A program made the position numbers and the translations under genes. Positions 1 to 7,501 of a DNA stretch of 10,120 nucleotides are shown here, one piece after another. The stretch's first letter is position 1. Each line of letters starts with the position of its first letter. The stretch lies in contig CAZOAA010000046.1 in assembly GCA_964577715.1 (NCBI GenBank), positions 1-10,120 of the forward strand, in the 5' to 3' direction. The DNA is from SUP05 sp964577715 (GTDB lineage: Bacteria > Pseudomonadota > Gammaproteobacteria > PS1 > Pseudothioglobaceae). The notes beneath the pieces were generated by a model. It had not been told where the DNA came from and did not search any database. It worked only from the letters and a program-made list of their open reading frames with translations.

Positions 1-1216
1 CGCCAAAATACGGCATAACATAATCTTTTAGCCAGCTGACGTCTTGACCAACTTCTAATGCCGTTAAGATTGCACTGCCAATCGCCAATCCGTCATCCCC
101 CATTGGGGGTAAGACATAAATGTTTTTAAACTCTGTGCGTTCATAAATATTAAGACTCATAATAATATTGGCCACAACCCCACCTGATAGGCAAAGCTTA
201 TTTACAGGATATTTCTCATAAACAAAATTAAGGTAATCTACAATTGTGTCTTCAAGATAGGTTTGAACCACCGCACAAAAATTTTCATCGCCTATTTTTG
301 CGCGTTGTTGTTTTAAAAAGCCAATATCATAAAAAGGGGCGATCTTTTCAATATCAAAATTAATACTTAATGATTCTTTATCAATAAGTGTAGCTTCTTT
401 AATTTGGCTCAGTAGATTTTTATCCGCCTCACCAAAGGCTGCCAATGCTTCAACCTTGCCTTCGTCACTATTCGGATGTAGATCCATGGCCTGAGTGAAA
501 TAATTATAAATACGGCCAATTGATAAGTAACGATCTCCACTGCCCATGAAATCTGCACTAGACTGGCCAATAAGTTCGTATTCTGTATCACTTTTAAAAG
601 CATACAGTTTGCTAAAAAACCCATCACCTTGACCATCAATCGTTAAGGCAATGGCTTTGTTTCCATTAAATGGGGATAGATAATATGAAGGAATGGCATG
701 ACACAGATGGTGTTCATAAAAGCAAACGTCCTTAGGGTGTAGGTTATTTTTGTTGAAGTTGTTTTTAATATAGTTGGTAAATGCATTTTTATTGCCTTTT
801 GGCGATTCTTTTACTAATGCGCGCTTTAACTTTGCACCATAATAAGATCTAACTGCTGAAAAATTAGCAAAAAGCGATCCAAAGATTAATTTGTTTTTCT
901 CTGCTCTTGATATGCGTAAATCTTTTGCATAGGTTGGTTTAACAATCAAACGAATGGCTTTTTCGATGTCCTTGTTGTAAGTCATCTTCTCCCTTAACTC
1001 ACCATCTCTACCCTTGTCTTCAAAGTCGTTATAAGAGTGCGCTACATAATCGACACTGTCAAAATGATATGCGCCAAGAATAGGTGTGATATCTAAATAG
1101 TCGTGCTTTATGCGAGTTACTCTTTCAGTACTCATGGCAAATATTGTTTGTTTATCAGTATCTAATAAACAAATTGCGCTGTCATGACCGCAGTATTTTG
1201 TACCTACAATTCTCAT
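1..1216 (-). CDS. O-carbamoyltransferase, NodU/CmcH/TobZ family (3' end beyond window edge)
   Basis: I translated 405 residues in one uninterrupted frame from ATG at 1216 to the window edge. The enzyme should transfer a carbamoyl group from carbamoyl phosphate (via carbamoyl-adenylate in this family) to a sugar hydroxyl in the cytoplasm. Family marks appear in order: an N-terminal GHDSAICLLD (10-19), metal-binding EHHLCHA (168-174), IDGQGDG (193-199), EGKVEALAAFG (252-262), SGGVVAN (344-350) and PPMGDDGLAIGSA (370-382). In TobZ, equivalent His and Asp residues bind the metal, and they are all present here. Family members run to about 550-600 residues, so the C-terminal domain lies outside the window. 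ATG overlaps the stop of the upstream GT9 gene as ATGA, with AAGGG 9 bases ahead, implying translational coupling. The context suggests carbamoylation of an LPS sugar, perhaps heptose as in the Pseudomonas aeruginosa core; the acceptor is inferred. The family call is secure. Confidence 0.93.
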   Translation of the reverse strand, partial: MRIVGTKYCGHDSAICLLDTDKQTIFAMSTERVTRIKHDYLDITPILGAYHFDSVDYVAHSYNDFEDKGRDGELREKMTYNKDIEKAIRLIVKPTYAKDLRISRAEKNKLIFGSLFANFSAVRSYYGAKLKRALVKESPKGNKNAFTNYIKNNFNKNNLHPKDVCFYEHHLCHAIPSYYLSPFNGNKAIALTIDGQGDGFFSKLYAFKSDTEYELIGQSSADFMGSGDRYLSIGRIYNYFTQAMDLHPNSDEGKVEALAAFGEADKNLLSQIKEATLIDKESLSINFDIEKIAPFYDIGFLKQQRAKIGDENFCAVVQTYLEDTIVDYLNFVYEKYPVNKLCLSGGVVANIIMSLNIYERTEFKNIYVLPPMGDDGLAIGSAILTALEVGQDVSWLKDYVMPYFG

Positions 1217-2289
1217 AAAGACATACCCTTGATTAATTGGTTTGTATATTCTACAAGCTTTTGCAAATCATAGCCTTCTAAAGTGTTGTTCTTAGGCGCG
1301 AAAACAGTTTTATTCAACTTAGATGTTGGTGAAAAAAGCTGGTAACTGTCTTGATTATTTTCATGAATAGACACAATTGGCTTATTAAAGGCAGAGGCAA
1401 TATGTACAATAGATGTATCGGGCGTAATAATTAGATCCAACTGTTGTATAAGTGCTGCTACAGACAAAATTGTATCGGTTTTATAGCTGACGGCAACATA
1501 CCCGAGGTTAGCTTCTACTGCCTTTTTTCTAACATTTGGTAAATTACTTGGCGTTGTTAGAATGATAATTTGAATGTTGTTGTTTTCTTTAAAAAGTGCT
1601 TGGCATATTTGCCATAATTCAGAAAACTTGATTTTCTTTCCTTTGACAGCGCCTTCGAGGTTAATGCCTATAAGTAGTTTGGGTGAAAACTGTTTAACAA
1701 AACTTTCTGCTTGTTTTTTTTGATTGTCAGAAATAAACAAATCATAATTATTGGATTTTGGTTGGATATTAAATGGCTTTAAGGTGGCCAGCCAAATATC
1801 TCTAAAATGAGTATTTTTTGGTTTTTCTGTGTAAATATCATACAAAGACAGCTCGCTTCCATCTACACCGTATCTGCCATCTTTTTTAACAGAAATGACT
1901 TTTTTAGGATTGATAATTTTTAGACGAATAATCGCATGAGGCACAACCGAATGATCGAACTCAATACATACATCAAATTTCTGCTTTCTAAGTTTGATTA
2001 ACGATGGCAAGTCGCCAATCAGGTTGTTTTTATAATTAGTTATAACATAATCAATGTATGGGTTGTTTAATAGCGCAGCCTGATTGGCTGGACTGGCTAA
2101 AACCGTTATGATGGTCTGTGGATAGGCAAGTTTTAACTCTCTAAAAACGGGTGTAGTAATAACCATATCGCCAATTCGATCATAACGCAAAAACAACACG
2201 TTTTTTGCTTTATGGATGTCAAAATCATTAGGATTTTTGCTGGCAATCTTTCTTAAAAAAAAGGCTTTAATTCTCCTACTAATCGACAT
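1213..2289 (-). CDS. Glycosyltransferase family 9 (ADP-heptose:LPS heptosyltransferase-like)
   Basis: A 358-residue protein with the two-Rossmann-fold GT-B layout of GT9 enzymes. The N-terminal domain opens with VLFLRYDRIGDMVITTPV (31-48), where Asp41 corresponds to the catalytic Asp of heptosyltransferase WaaC. The nucleotide-sugar domain carries LIITPDTSIVHIASAF (286-301), with Asp291 and His296 of the family D-x(4)-H signature. About 30 residues precede the first strand and include a basic, aromatic stretch (RRIKAFFLRKIASK, 5-18) that could rest on the inner membrane. The ATG at 2289 sits 2 bases after the stop of the upstream GT2 gene, and the gene ends in an ATGA overlap with the carbamoyltransferase, so the three appear to be one operon. 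The usual reaction is heptose transfer from ADP-heptose to LPS core; other GT9 members use other donors, so the sugar is not certain. An A8 tract (T8 in the mRNA) lies near codons 9-12. Confidence 0.9.
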   Translation of the reverse strand: MSISRRIKAFFLRKIASKNPNDFDIHKAKNVLFLRYDRIGDMVITTPVFRELKLAYPQTIITVLASPANQAALLNNPYIDYVITNYKNNLIGDLPSLIKLRKQKFDVCIEFDHSVVPHAIIRLKIINPKKVISVKKDGRYGVDGSELSLYDIYTEKPKNTHFRDIWLATLKPFNIQPKSNNYDLFISDNQKKQAESFVKQFSPKLLIGINLEGAVKGKKIKFSELWQICQALFKENNNIQIIILTTPSNLPNVRKKAVEANLGYVAVSYKTDTILSVAALIQQLDLIITPDTSIVHIASAFNKPIVSIHENNQDSYQLFSPTSKLNKTVFAPKNNTLEGYDLQKLVEYTNQLIKGMSL

Positions 2290-2291
2290 AA

Positions 2292-3089
2292 CTATAAATA
2301 CCTGTCAATACCGTTACTACACCACTTTGCATTATTATCAATTGCATTTTGCAAAAGCATGTTATTTTGTTGTAGTGAGGTACGTGTGTTTTCATTGTGC
2401 CAAAGATGGAATTGAATAGCGTTAAAACGAATGTTTTTCCGATTAATTCCACTATTTAATAAACGCACTACAAATTCACTGTCTTCTCTACCCCAGCCTT
2501 CAAAATCGTTATTAAAGCCATTAATATTGATACAATCTTTTTTAAAAAAGGCCATATTGCATGTTTTAACTCCACGCAGGTAATTTTTCTTTTTTGAAAA
2601 TAATTTAGATAATGTATTTGAGTGAATAGAATTTTTACGATTGTTAATACCACTAGAGAAAAATGAAAAATTAATTTTTCCTTCCTGTAGTGCATTATTT
2701 GTTTCTTTCTCAGTTAGCAGCACTCTAGTGCCTTGGATAAAATAACCAGGCTCTGCATTATTAATATGATCTTCGATAAAGTTACGATGTAGAATCATAT
2801 CGCCATCAATCAAAACAACATAATCGCCACTTGATTTGGCTATGGCCTTGTTTCTTGATTTAGCCGCTCTGAAGCCCTTATCCTCTTGCCAAGAGTGAAT
2901 TAAGTTAATCCTAGATGCAGATTTAAAATCTTGAATGGTTTTTTTAGTTTCAACATTGCTGCCGTCATCTGCAATAATAACTTCATCGGGCAATAAAGTT
3001 TGCGGCTCTATACTGCGAAGGACAAATAAGAGTGCATCTGGTCGATTGTAGGTGGTGACGATTAAACTTACGCGCAATTTAATATTCAA
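2292..3089 (-). CDS. Glycosyltransferase family 2 with galactosyltransferase-type (GT7C-like) C-terminal motif
   Basis: A 265-residue GT-A fold transferase. The N-terminus is classic GT2: VSLIVTTYNRP (7-17), IIADDGS (38-44), KGFRAAKSRNKAI (71-83) and the metal/nucleotide-binding DGD at 95-97. Further on, GWGREDSEF (198-206) is the motif shared with the GT7 C-terminal domain of galactosyl- and chondroitin-type transferases, where the ED pair contributes acceptor or catalytic contacts, and HLWH (228-231) follows. No signal peptide or membrane segment is visible, so it is probably cytosolic or peripheral. It is first in a minus-strand operon with a GT9 and a carbamoyltransferase. The start is doubtful: TTG at 3089 has AGGA only 1 base upstream. 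An in-frame ATT at 3083 has AGGA 7 bases away, and TTG at 3077 would give MRVSLIVTTYN, a typical GT2 N-terminus, but at 13 bases. An in-frame TAG at 3093-3095 blocks any extension. Family is clear, sugar unknown. Confidence 0.88.
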   Translation of the reverse strand: MNIKLRVSLIVTTYNRPDALLFVLRSIEPQTLLPDEVIIADDGSNVETKKTIQDFKSASRINLIHSWQEDKGFRAAKSRNKAIAKSSGDYVVLIDGDMILHRNFIEDHINNAEPGYFIQGTRVLLTEKETNNALQEGKINFSFFSSGINNRKNSIHSNTLSKLFSKKKNYLRGVKTCNMAFFKKDCININGFNNDFEGWGREDSEFVVRLLNSGINRKNIRFNAIQFHLWHNENTRTSLQQNNMLLQNAIDNNAKWCSNGIDRYL

Positions 3090-3147
3090 ATCCTAATTAA
3101 TTAGGTAACATTTAACCACATAATTTTTAATTGACATTATTATAACC
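3090..3147. promoter_or_regulatory. Divergent intergenic region with candidate promoters for blocks A and B
   Basis: This 58-base, very AT-rich gap separates two divergent operons, so it must hold or adjoin both promoters. Leftward, the minus strand has a perfect -10 hexamer TATAAT at 3144-3139, which would give a leader of about 40 bases before the GT2 start; its -35 would fall inside the opposite gene and is poor. Rightward, TTAACC (3112-3117) and CATTAT (3135-3140) stand 17 bases apart and would start a transcript almost at the GTG at 3148, meaning a leaderless or nearly leaderless mRNA. Both assignments are weak readings by eye. AGGA at 3094-3091 (minus) is the likely ribosome binding site of the leftward gene. 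Confidence 0.35.
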
Positions 3148-3939
3148 GTGAAGATATCTGTTTATATCATTGCCTATAACGAAGCAGAAAAAATACGCGA
3201 TTGCATTAATAGTGTTTTGTGGGCTGATGAAATTATTGTTGCTGACTCACACAGCACCGATGGCACTTCTGAAATTGCTGAAGAACTTGGTGCGAAAGTT
3301 GTGCATATTGAATTTGATGGGTATGGAAAATTGCGCAATGAGGCCATATCGCACTGCACGGGAGATTGGATATTTAGTCTAGACTCAGATGAGCGCTGCA
3401 CCACTAAAGTTCGAGATGAAATTTTAAAACTCATTGAAGATGCACCACTTGATATCTATAGAGTGCCCAGAAAGAACTACTTCATGGGTAGATGGATTAA
3501 ACATTCTGGATGGTATCCCAACTTTAGGCAACCACAATTGTTTCGAAATGGAAAAATGACTTACGATCTAAAACCCGTTCATGAAGGTTACATTAGCCAT
3601 AGTGATAAAAAAATTGGAATAATTAAAAATGTTATTTGGCAGTTTCCTTTTAAAAACACTGAAGAAGTTATTCATAAAGCCAATCGTTATTCCACACTTG
3701 GTGTTACTAAATTACAAGATAGAGGGAAAACTGGTAGTGTATTTAAAGCTTTTATACATGGATTTTGGTCGTTTATAAAACACTATATTTTCAAGCTCGG
3801 TTTTTTAGACGGGGGTGCTGGATTTGTGATTGCTTTTGGTAATTTTGAAGGCACCTTTTATCGCTATATCAAGCTCACTGAAGCACAAGCTAATTGGAAA
3901 GTTCCAAGTGTAGACCCAATTTATAAGACCAACCAATGA
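3148..3939 (+). CDS. Glycosyltransferase family 2, WaaE/KdtX-like LPS core transferase
   Basis: A 263-residue protein resembling the WaaE/KdtX group, whose known members add beta-glucose to the first heptose of the LPS inner core. It opens with ISVYIIAYNEAEKI (3-16), continues with EIIVADSHSTDGT (28-40), KLRNEAI (61-67) and FSLDSDER (76-83), where D79-x-D81 binds metal-nucleotide. The central segment (YFMGRWIKHSGWYPNFRQPQ, about 111-130) and PVHEGY are typical of this subgroup. The C-terminal part has an aromatic, hydrophobic stretch around 205-240 that may associate with the membrane. The GTG start at 3148 lacks a recognisable Shine-Dalgarno, but the start cannot move downstream without losing the first beta strand. 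It overlaps manC as ATGA (3936-3939), so the two form a short plus-strand operon. WaaE-like is a group-level call; the exact sugar and acceptor are inferred. Confidence 0.88.
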   Translation: MKISVYIIAYNEAEKIRDCINSVLWADEIIVADSHSTDGTSEIAEELGAKVVHIEFDGYGKLRNEAISHCTGDWIFSLDSDERCTTKVRDEILKLIEDAPLDIYRVPRKNYFMGRWIKHSGWYPNFRQPQLFRNGKMTYDLKPVHEGYISHSDKKIGIIKNVIWQFPFKNTEEVIHKANRYSTLGVTKLQDRGKTGSVFKAFIHGFWSFIKHYIFKLGFLDGGAGFVIAFGNFEGTFYRYIKLTEAQANWKVPSVDPIYKTNQ

Positions 3940-5339
3940 TTGTTCCCATTATCCTTTCTGGTGGTAGTGGCACAAGACTGTGGCCACTTTCAAGGAAACT
4001 CCATCCAAAGCAGTTTATTAGCTTGGTTAATGATACCACGCTATTTCAAGACACCATCTTGCGATTGCCAGAAGGCTGTGACAATCCACTGATTATTTGT
4101 AATGAAGAACACCGTTTCTTGGCTGCTGAACAATTGCGCCAAATTGAGCAACAGCCAGATGGTATTATCCTAGAGCCTATCGGTAAAAACACGGCGCCAG
4201 CAATTGCACTTGCTGCACTTAAATTTATCAATGAAGAAAAGGATCCAATACTGTTGGTTTTATCGGCAGATCATTTGATTAAAGACAACGAAAAGTTTGA
4301 TCAAGCCATTAGGAAAGCTGAAAAACTTGCCACTGAAAACAAACTGGTTACCTTTGGCATTGTGCCCGATAAAGCCGAAACTGGCTATGGCTATATTCAA
4401 GCTGAGATTGATGGTACCTCTGATTATTACGATATTATCTCATTTAAAGAAAAGCCCGATCAAACAACCGCTCAAAGATATACAGATTCTGGTCAATACT
4501 TATGGAATAGTGGCATGTTTATGTTTAAGGCTTCCGTTTATCTAAATGAGTTGAAAAAATTTGAACCTGAAATTTTTAATAGTTGTGAGAAATCATGTCA
4601 ATCAAAATACCTGGACAAAGACTTTATTCGTTTAAATAATGATGAATTCTTTAAATGCCCTGAAAAATCTATTGATTATGCGGTCATGGAAAAAACCAAA
4701 GATGCAGTGGTGGTGCCTCTTGATGCTAATTGGAATGATATCGGGTCTTGGGAGGCATTATGGGATGTGAAAAATAAAGATAAAGACAACAATGTGGTTG
4801 AAGGAGATGTTGTTCTCAAATCAGTTAAAAACACCTATGCATACAGCTCTAATCGATTGATATCGGCTATTGGTGTTTCCAACTTGGCGATTATTGATAC
4901 CCAAGATGCACTTCTCGTCATGGATAAAAAACACTCACAATCTATCAAATATGTTGTCGATGCATTAAAAAATGACAACAGGGGTGAGGTTGATAATCAT
5001 CGAAAAGTCTATAGACCTTGGGGTTATTATGATTCTATTGAGATTGGAGATAGATTTCAAGTCAAGCGTATTTTAGTTAACCCTGGTGCCAAACTATCTT
5101 TGCAAAAACACAAACATCGTGCTGAACATTGGGTTGTGGTTAAGGGCATTGCAAAAGTGACTTGCAAAGATAAGGTATTTTCATTGATGGAAAATCAATC
5201 TACCTATATCCCAAAAAACACAGTTCATCGGCTAGAAAATACAGAGTCAACCAACTTAGAGATTATCGAAATACAAACAGGAGACTACTTAGGTGAAGAT
5301 GATATTATTCGCCTTGAGGATGACTATCAACGTAGTTAA
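3936..5339 (+). CDS. manC: Bifunctional mannose-1-phosphate guanylyltransferase / mannose-6-phosphate isomerase (type II)
   Basis: A 467-residue enzyme of normal full length for the ManC/AlgA/XanB family. The N-terminal nucleotidyltransferase has the GTP-binding signature LSGGSGTRLWPLSR with HPKQF (7-27), then FKEKPD and LWNSGMFMF, and makes GDP-mannose from mannose-1-phosphate and GTP. The C-terminal cupin is the type II phosphomannose isomerase: RPWGYYD (360-366), FQVKRILVNPGAKLSLQ and QKHKHRAEHW (390-399), whose Gln/His/Glu/His side chains bind the metal and which interconverts fructose-6-P and mannose-6-P. Both active sites look intact. A phosphomannomutase, needed between the two steps, is not in the window. 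Its ATG overlaps the upstream GT2 stop (ATGA), indicating coupling. Its last 35 bases overlap the end of the convergent GT9 gene. The context implies mannose or a GDP-mannose-derived sugar (rhamnose, fucose, perosamine) in the glycan. Confidence 0.96.
   Translation: MIVPIILSGGSGTRLWPLSRKLHPKQFISLVNDTTLFQDTILRLPEGCDNPLIICNEEHRFLAAEQLRQIEQQPDGIILEPIGKNTAPAIALAALKFINEEKDPILLVLSADHLIKDNEKFDQAIRKAEKLATENKLVTFGIVPDKAETGYGYIQAEIDGTSDYYDIISFKEKPDQTTAQRYTDSGQYLWNSGMFMFKASVYLNELKKFEPEIFNSCEKSCQSKYLDKDFIRLNNDEFFKCPEKSIDYAVMEKTKDAVVVPLDANWNDIGSWEALWDVKNKDKDNNVVEGDVVLKSVKNTYAYSSNRLISAIGVSNLAIIDTQDALLVMDKKHSQSIKYVVDALKNDNRGEVDNHRKVYRPWGYYDSIEIGDRFQVKRILVNPGAKLSLQKHKHRAEHWVVVKGIAKVTCKDKVFSLMENQSTYIPKNTVHRLENTESTNLEIIEIQTGDYLGEDDIIRLEDDYQRS
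5305..5339. other. 35-base convergent 3' coding overlap of manC and a GT9 gene
   Basis: The manC stop TAA (5337-5339, plus) lies inside the minus-strand GT9 gene, whose own stop (TAA, read from 5307 to 5305) lies inside manC. Both frames are open and continuous to these stops. There is no intergenic space, and I found no GC-rich hairpin followed by T-run in or near the overlap. The two transcripts must therefore either be antisense at their 3' ends or end by a factor-dependent mechanism such as Rho. Confidence 0.85.
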
Positions 5340-6390
5340 GTGCCTGTTTATATTTTTCAAATACTTTCTCAACTGCAATATTATTAACATTTTCTTCATC
5401 AAATAATGGAAATGACAAGATGGCATCCGTTAATTGCATTGCTGGCGTTAGCCTGGCAAACAAAGGAATAATGGGAGTATTAAGAGCATTTGCAGCATGC
5501 ATGAGCCCACCATCACAGCAAAGCAACATTTGTGCTTTAGAGATAATTTGCGCTGTTTGGTTAAAACTATACTGTCCAACACAATTTACAATGTTGCAAT
5601 TAGTAAATTGTTTGATGAGTTCCTTAGCTATATCTCTAGCATTATCGGATCCAATAAAAACAAAGTTTGTCTCTGTATCTAATGAAAATATCTTTTCAAT
5701 AACTTGATTCCAATAATTATATGTTCGATAATCCCATTCGCCGCCTAAGACAATGGCAACAAACTTTTTGGGCAAATTTATATTATCTATTTTTTGTTGA
5801 TCTTTATCGGCGATAAAAATCGAATTCTTAGCTATTGAGTTAATCTCATCACCAGATTTAATGTAGCCCAGTAGGTGATTCATTTGATGAAAACTAAATA
5901 ATACACGGTTTACTTCTGGGCCATTGTAGTGACCATACATACCTATAAAATCTGTATTTGGGGCGACTGTAGATTTTATTTTTATACTTCTTGAGCTGTA
6001 TGAATCAATAATGACCAGATCATACGATTTTGTAACAAGATTAACATCTGTTAACACGCTGTTAAAAACACTATCATCTTTATAAATGTGTGCATTTTTC
6101 ACATCGGTAAATAAATCAATTTTTTTACTGAGAAGAAGGGTTCTACTAGATAGGTCCATTAGGCTATCACCCAAACTTGGTGCTGAGATGTTAATCCATA
6201 AAATATTTTGATGTTTTGGTAGAATTTGAAAAATTTCTAAATTTTGTTGCCTCTTGATAAACATATAAAAACAACGTTTAAAAAATTTTAAATAACGCTT
6301 GAATACAGAGGTTTGTGCAAGGTAGTCGTTTTTGTAATTAGGTATATTGTATTTAAAAGGCAGTGTATAAGTTTTTTGAAAGCTAAACAT
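5305..6390 (-). CDS. Divergent glycosyltransferase family 9 protein with N-terminal extension
   Basis: A 361-residue GT9-type protein. The first Rossmann strand and loop, ILWINISAPSLGDSLMDLSSR (63-83), keeps the Gly-Asp (Asp75) equivalent to the heptosyltransferase catalytic Asp, but the preceding Arg-Ser of typical members is replaced by Ala-Pro-Ser. The second domain has LLCCDGGLMHAANALNTPIIPLF (289-311), with D293 and H298 of the family signature. About 60 residues precede the Rossmann fold; residues 29-48 are strongly basic and aromatic (VFKRYLKFFKRCFYMFIKRQ), a plausible membrane-edge anchor. The ATG at 6390 has an unusually strong ribosome site, AAAGGGGTGG at 6407-6398, ending 7 bases away, and overlaps the upstream GT9 stop by 8 bases. 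It is the last gene of the ligase operon and runs 35 bases into the convergent manC end. Its donor sugar is unknown; it may not be heptose. Confidence 0.85.
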   Translation of the reverse strand: MFSFQKTYTLPFKYNIPNYKNDYLAQTSVFKRYLKFFKRCFYMFIKRQQNLEIFQILPKHQNILWINISAPSLGDSLMDLSSRTLLLSKKIDLFTDVKNAHIYKDDSVFNSVLTDVNLVTKSYDLVIIDSYSSRSIKIKSTVAPNTDFIGMYGHYNGPEVNRVLFSFHQMNHLLGYIKSGDEINSIAKNSIFIADKDQQKIDNINLPKKFVAIVLGGEWDYRTYNYWNQVIEKIFSLDTETNFVFIGSDNARDIAKELIKQFTNCNIVNCVGQYSFNQTAQIISKAQMLLCCDGGLMHAANALNTPIIPLFARLTPAMQLTDAILSFPLFDEENVNNIAVEKVFEKYKQALNYVDSHPQGE

Positions 6391-7501
6391 TATTAAACCA
6401 CCCCTTTATTTTGTAAAAAACATCCTGTGGGGATGTGTAGTTAAATCTAACTTGATTGCCATTTTTATCAAAACAGCCTTTTTCATTGCAAGCAAAATCA
6501 ATCTTAGGTATTTGTGCTTGAAAAATGGTTGTTTTATCATAAGTTTGGACAGGGCTATTGACTGTTGCACAAGATTGAAGCTTATTTGACCATGGTGACC
6601 ACATACTTAATTTTGTCGGGCCAAATATTGCAAAAATTGGTTTATCTTGCCCTGAGGCTATGTGCATATTAAGTGTATCCATGCCTATATAACCTAAAGA
6701 CATTTCACTCAGAGCGATGTATTCTTTGATTGTGGTTTTACCTATTAGATTGATTGCATGATTAAGTTTAGGCAATGTTGTTTTAATTTGTTTATCGGTT
6801 TTATGATTACCGCCAGTAATAACAATATTCACACCAATAGAATCTAATAATTTTAACAACTGATTTCTTAATTCAGTAGGATATATCTTGTAGTTGTATT
6901 GAGCAGAGGGATGAAAAATAACAAACCTACTCTCATAGTCTATATTAAATTTACTATTAATCCTTTCGAATGTTTTAGTAGATGGTTTTGAAATTTTAAA
7001 CAAAGGTGAAAAATCAACACCCAAAAGTTCCAAAGGTGTCAAATTATTTTTAAGTATGTGTTTTTCATCATCAAACTCATAATAATGACTCAAAAGTATG
7101 CGTTTCCACCATGATTTTTTTTGGTTTTTCTCAACAGCACTAATACTTCTTCTGCCTGATAACAAAGCGTAAATAACACTTCTGTCGCTGGCTGTTAGGT
7201 TGATTGATAAATCGTATTTTTTATAAATTGATCTAATGATACGTTTTTCTTGTTGCCTTCGATTATCTCTTTTTTCTTGATACGAGAATTGGTGGATGTG
7301 TCTAATATTAGGCAATAGTTCGGCAACCGACAATGTGTCGTCGTTAATGAGTATATCAATGTTTGGTTTGTTAAAGTATTTATATAGAGATTCTACAAGT
7401 GGCAAGCTAAGCAAAACATCGCCATTTGACCTCTGAACAATAATTAATATGGAATTAACCTTTTTCAAACTCTTTATATAAAAACGAACTAAAAAAAACA
7501 A
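6383..7501 (-). CDS. Glycosyltransferase family 9 (heptosyltransferase-like)
   Basis: A 372-residue protein and the most canonical heptosyltransferase of the four here. It shows SILIIVQRSNGDVLLSLPL (17-35) with the catalytic-type Asp28, FVIFHPSA (193-200) at the domain junction, YIGMDTLNMHIASG (271-284) with D275 and H280, and then FGPTKLSMWSPW (293-304), the nucleotide-sugar loop typical of WaaC/WaaF relatives. Cys338 and Cys343 near the end match the cysteine pair often found in the family's C-terminus. The start is uncertain: TTG at 7501 has no Shine-Dalgarno and would overlap the ligase gene by 47 bases. An in-frame TTG at 7468 gives MKKVNSILII, a more usual N-terminus, with a 14-base overlap. 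The gene sits between the ligase and another GT9 and overlaps both, so it is probably co-transcribed. Heptose transfer to the core is the likely role; the position on the core is unknown. Confidence 0.88.
   Translation of the reverse strand: MFFLVRFYIKSLKKVNSILIIVQRSNGDVLLSLPLVESLYKYFNKPNIDILINDDTLSVAELLPNIRHIHQFSYQEKRDNRRQQEKRIIRSIYKKYDLSINLTASDRSVIYALLSGRRSISAVEKNQKKSWWKRILLSHYYEFDDEKHILKNNLTPLELLGVDFSPLFKISKPSTKTFERINSKFNIDYESRFVIFHPSAQYNYKIYPTELRNQLLKLLDSIGVNIVITGGNHKTDKQIKTTLPKLNHAINLIGKTTIKEYIALSEMSLGYIGMDTLNMHIASGQDKPIFAIFGPTKLSMWSPWSNKLQSCATVNSPVQTYDKTTIFQAQIPKIDFACNEKGCFDKNGNQVRFNYTSPQDVFYKIKGWFNNV

Noticed and set aside
409..639. Minus-strand reading frame of 76 codons inside the carbamoyltransferase region
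   Set aside because: It is out of frame with the carbamoyltransferase, whose motifs run intact through this region. The peptide shows no family features.
2216..2419. Plus-strand reading frame across the GT9/GT2 junction
   Set aside because: It is antisense to two well-supported genes, has low-complexity composition and no recognisable motif.
3131..3136. Perfect TTGACA hexamer just before the WaaE-like gene
   Set aside because: As a -35 it would place the -10 at about 3154-3159, inside the gene, where only ATATCT-like sequence exists. The protein cannot start later without losing the first beta strand. It is probably chance in AT-rich DNA.
5420..5707. Plus-strand reading frame of 95 codons opposite the GT9 gene
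   Set aside because: The opposite strand carries clear GT9 motifs (D293, H298). This frame is a shadow without any supported start or domain.
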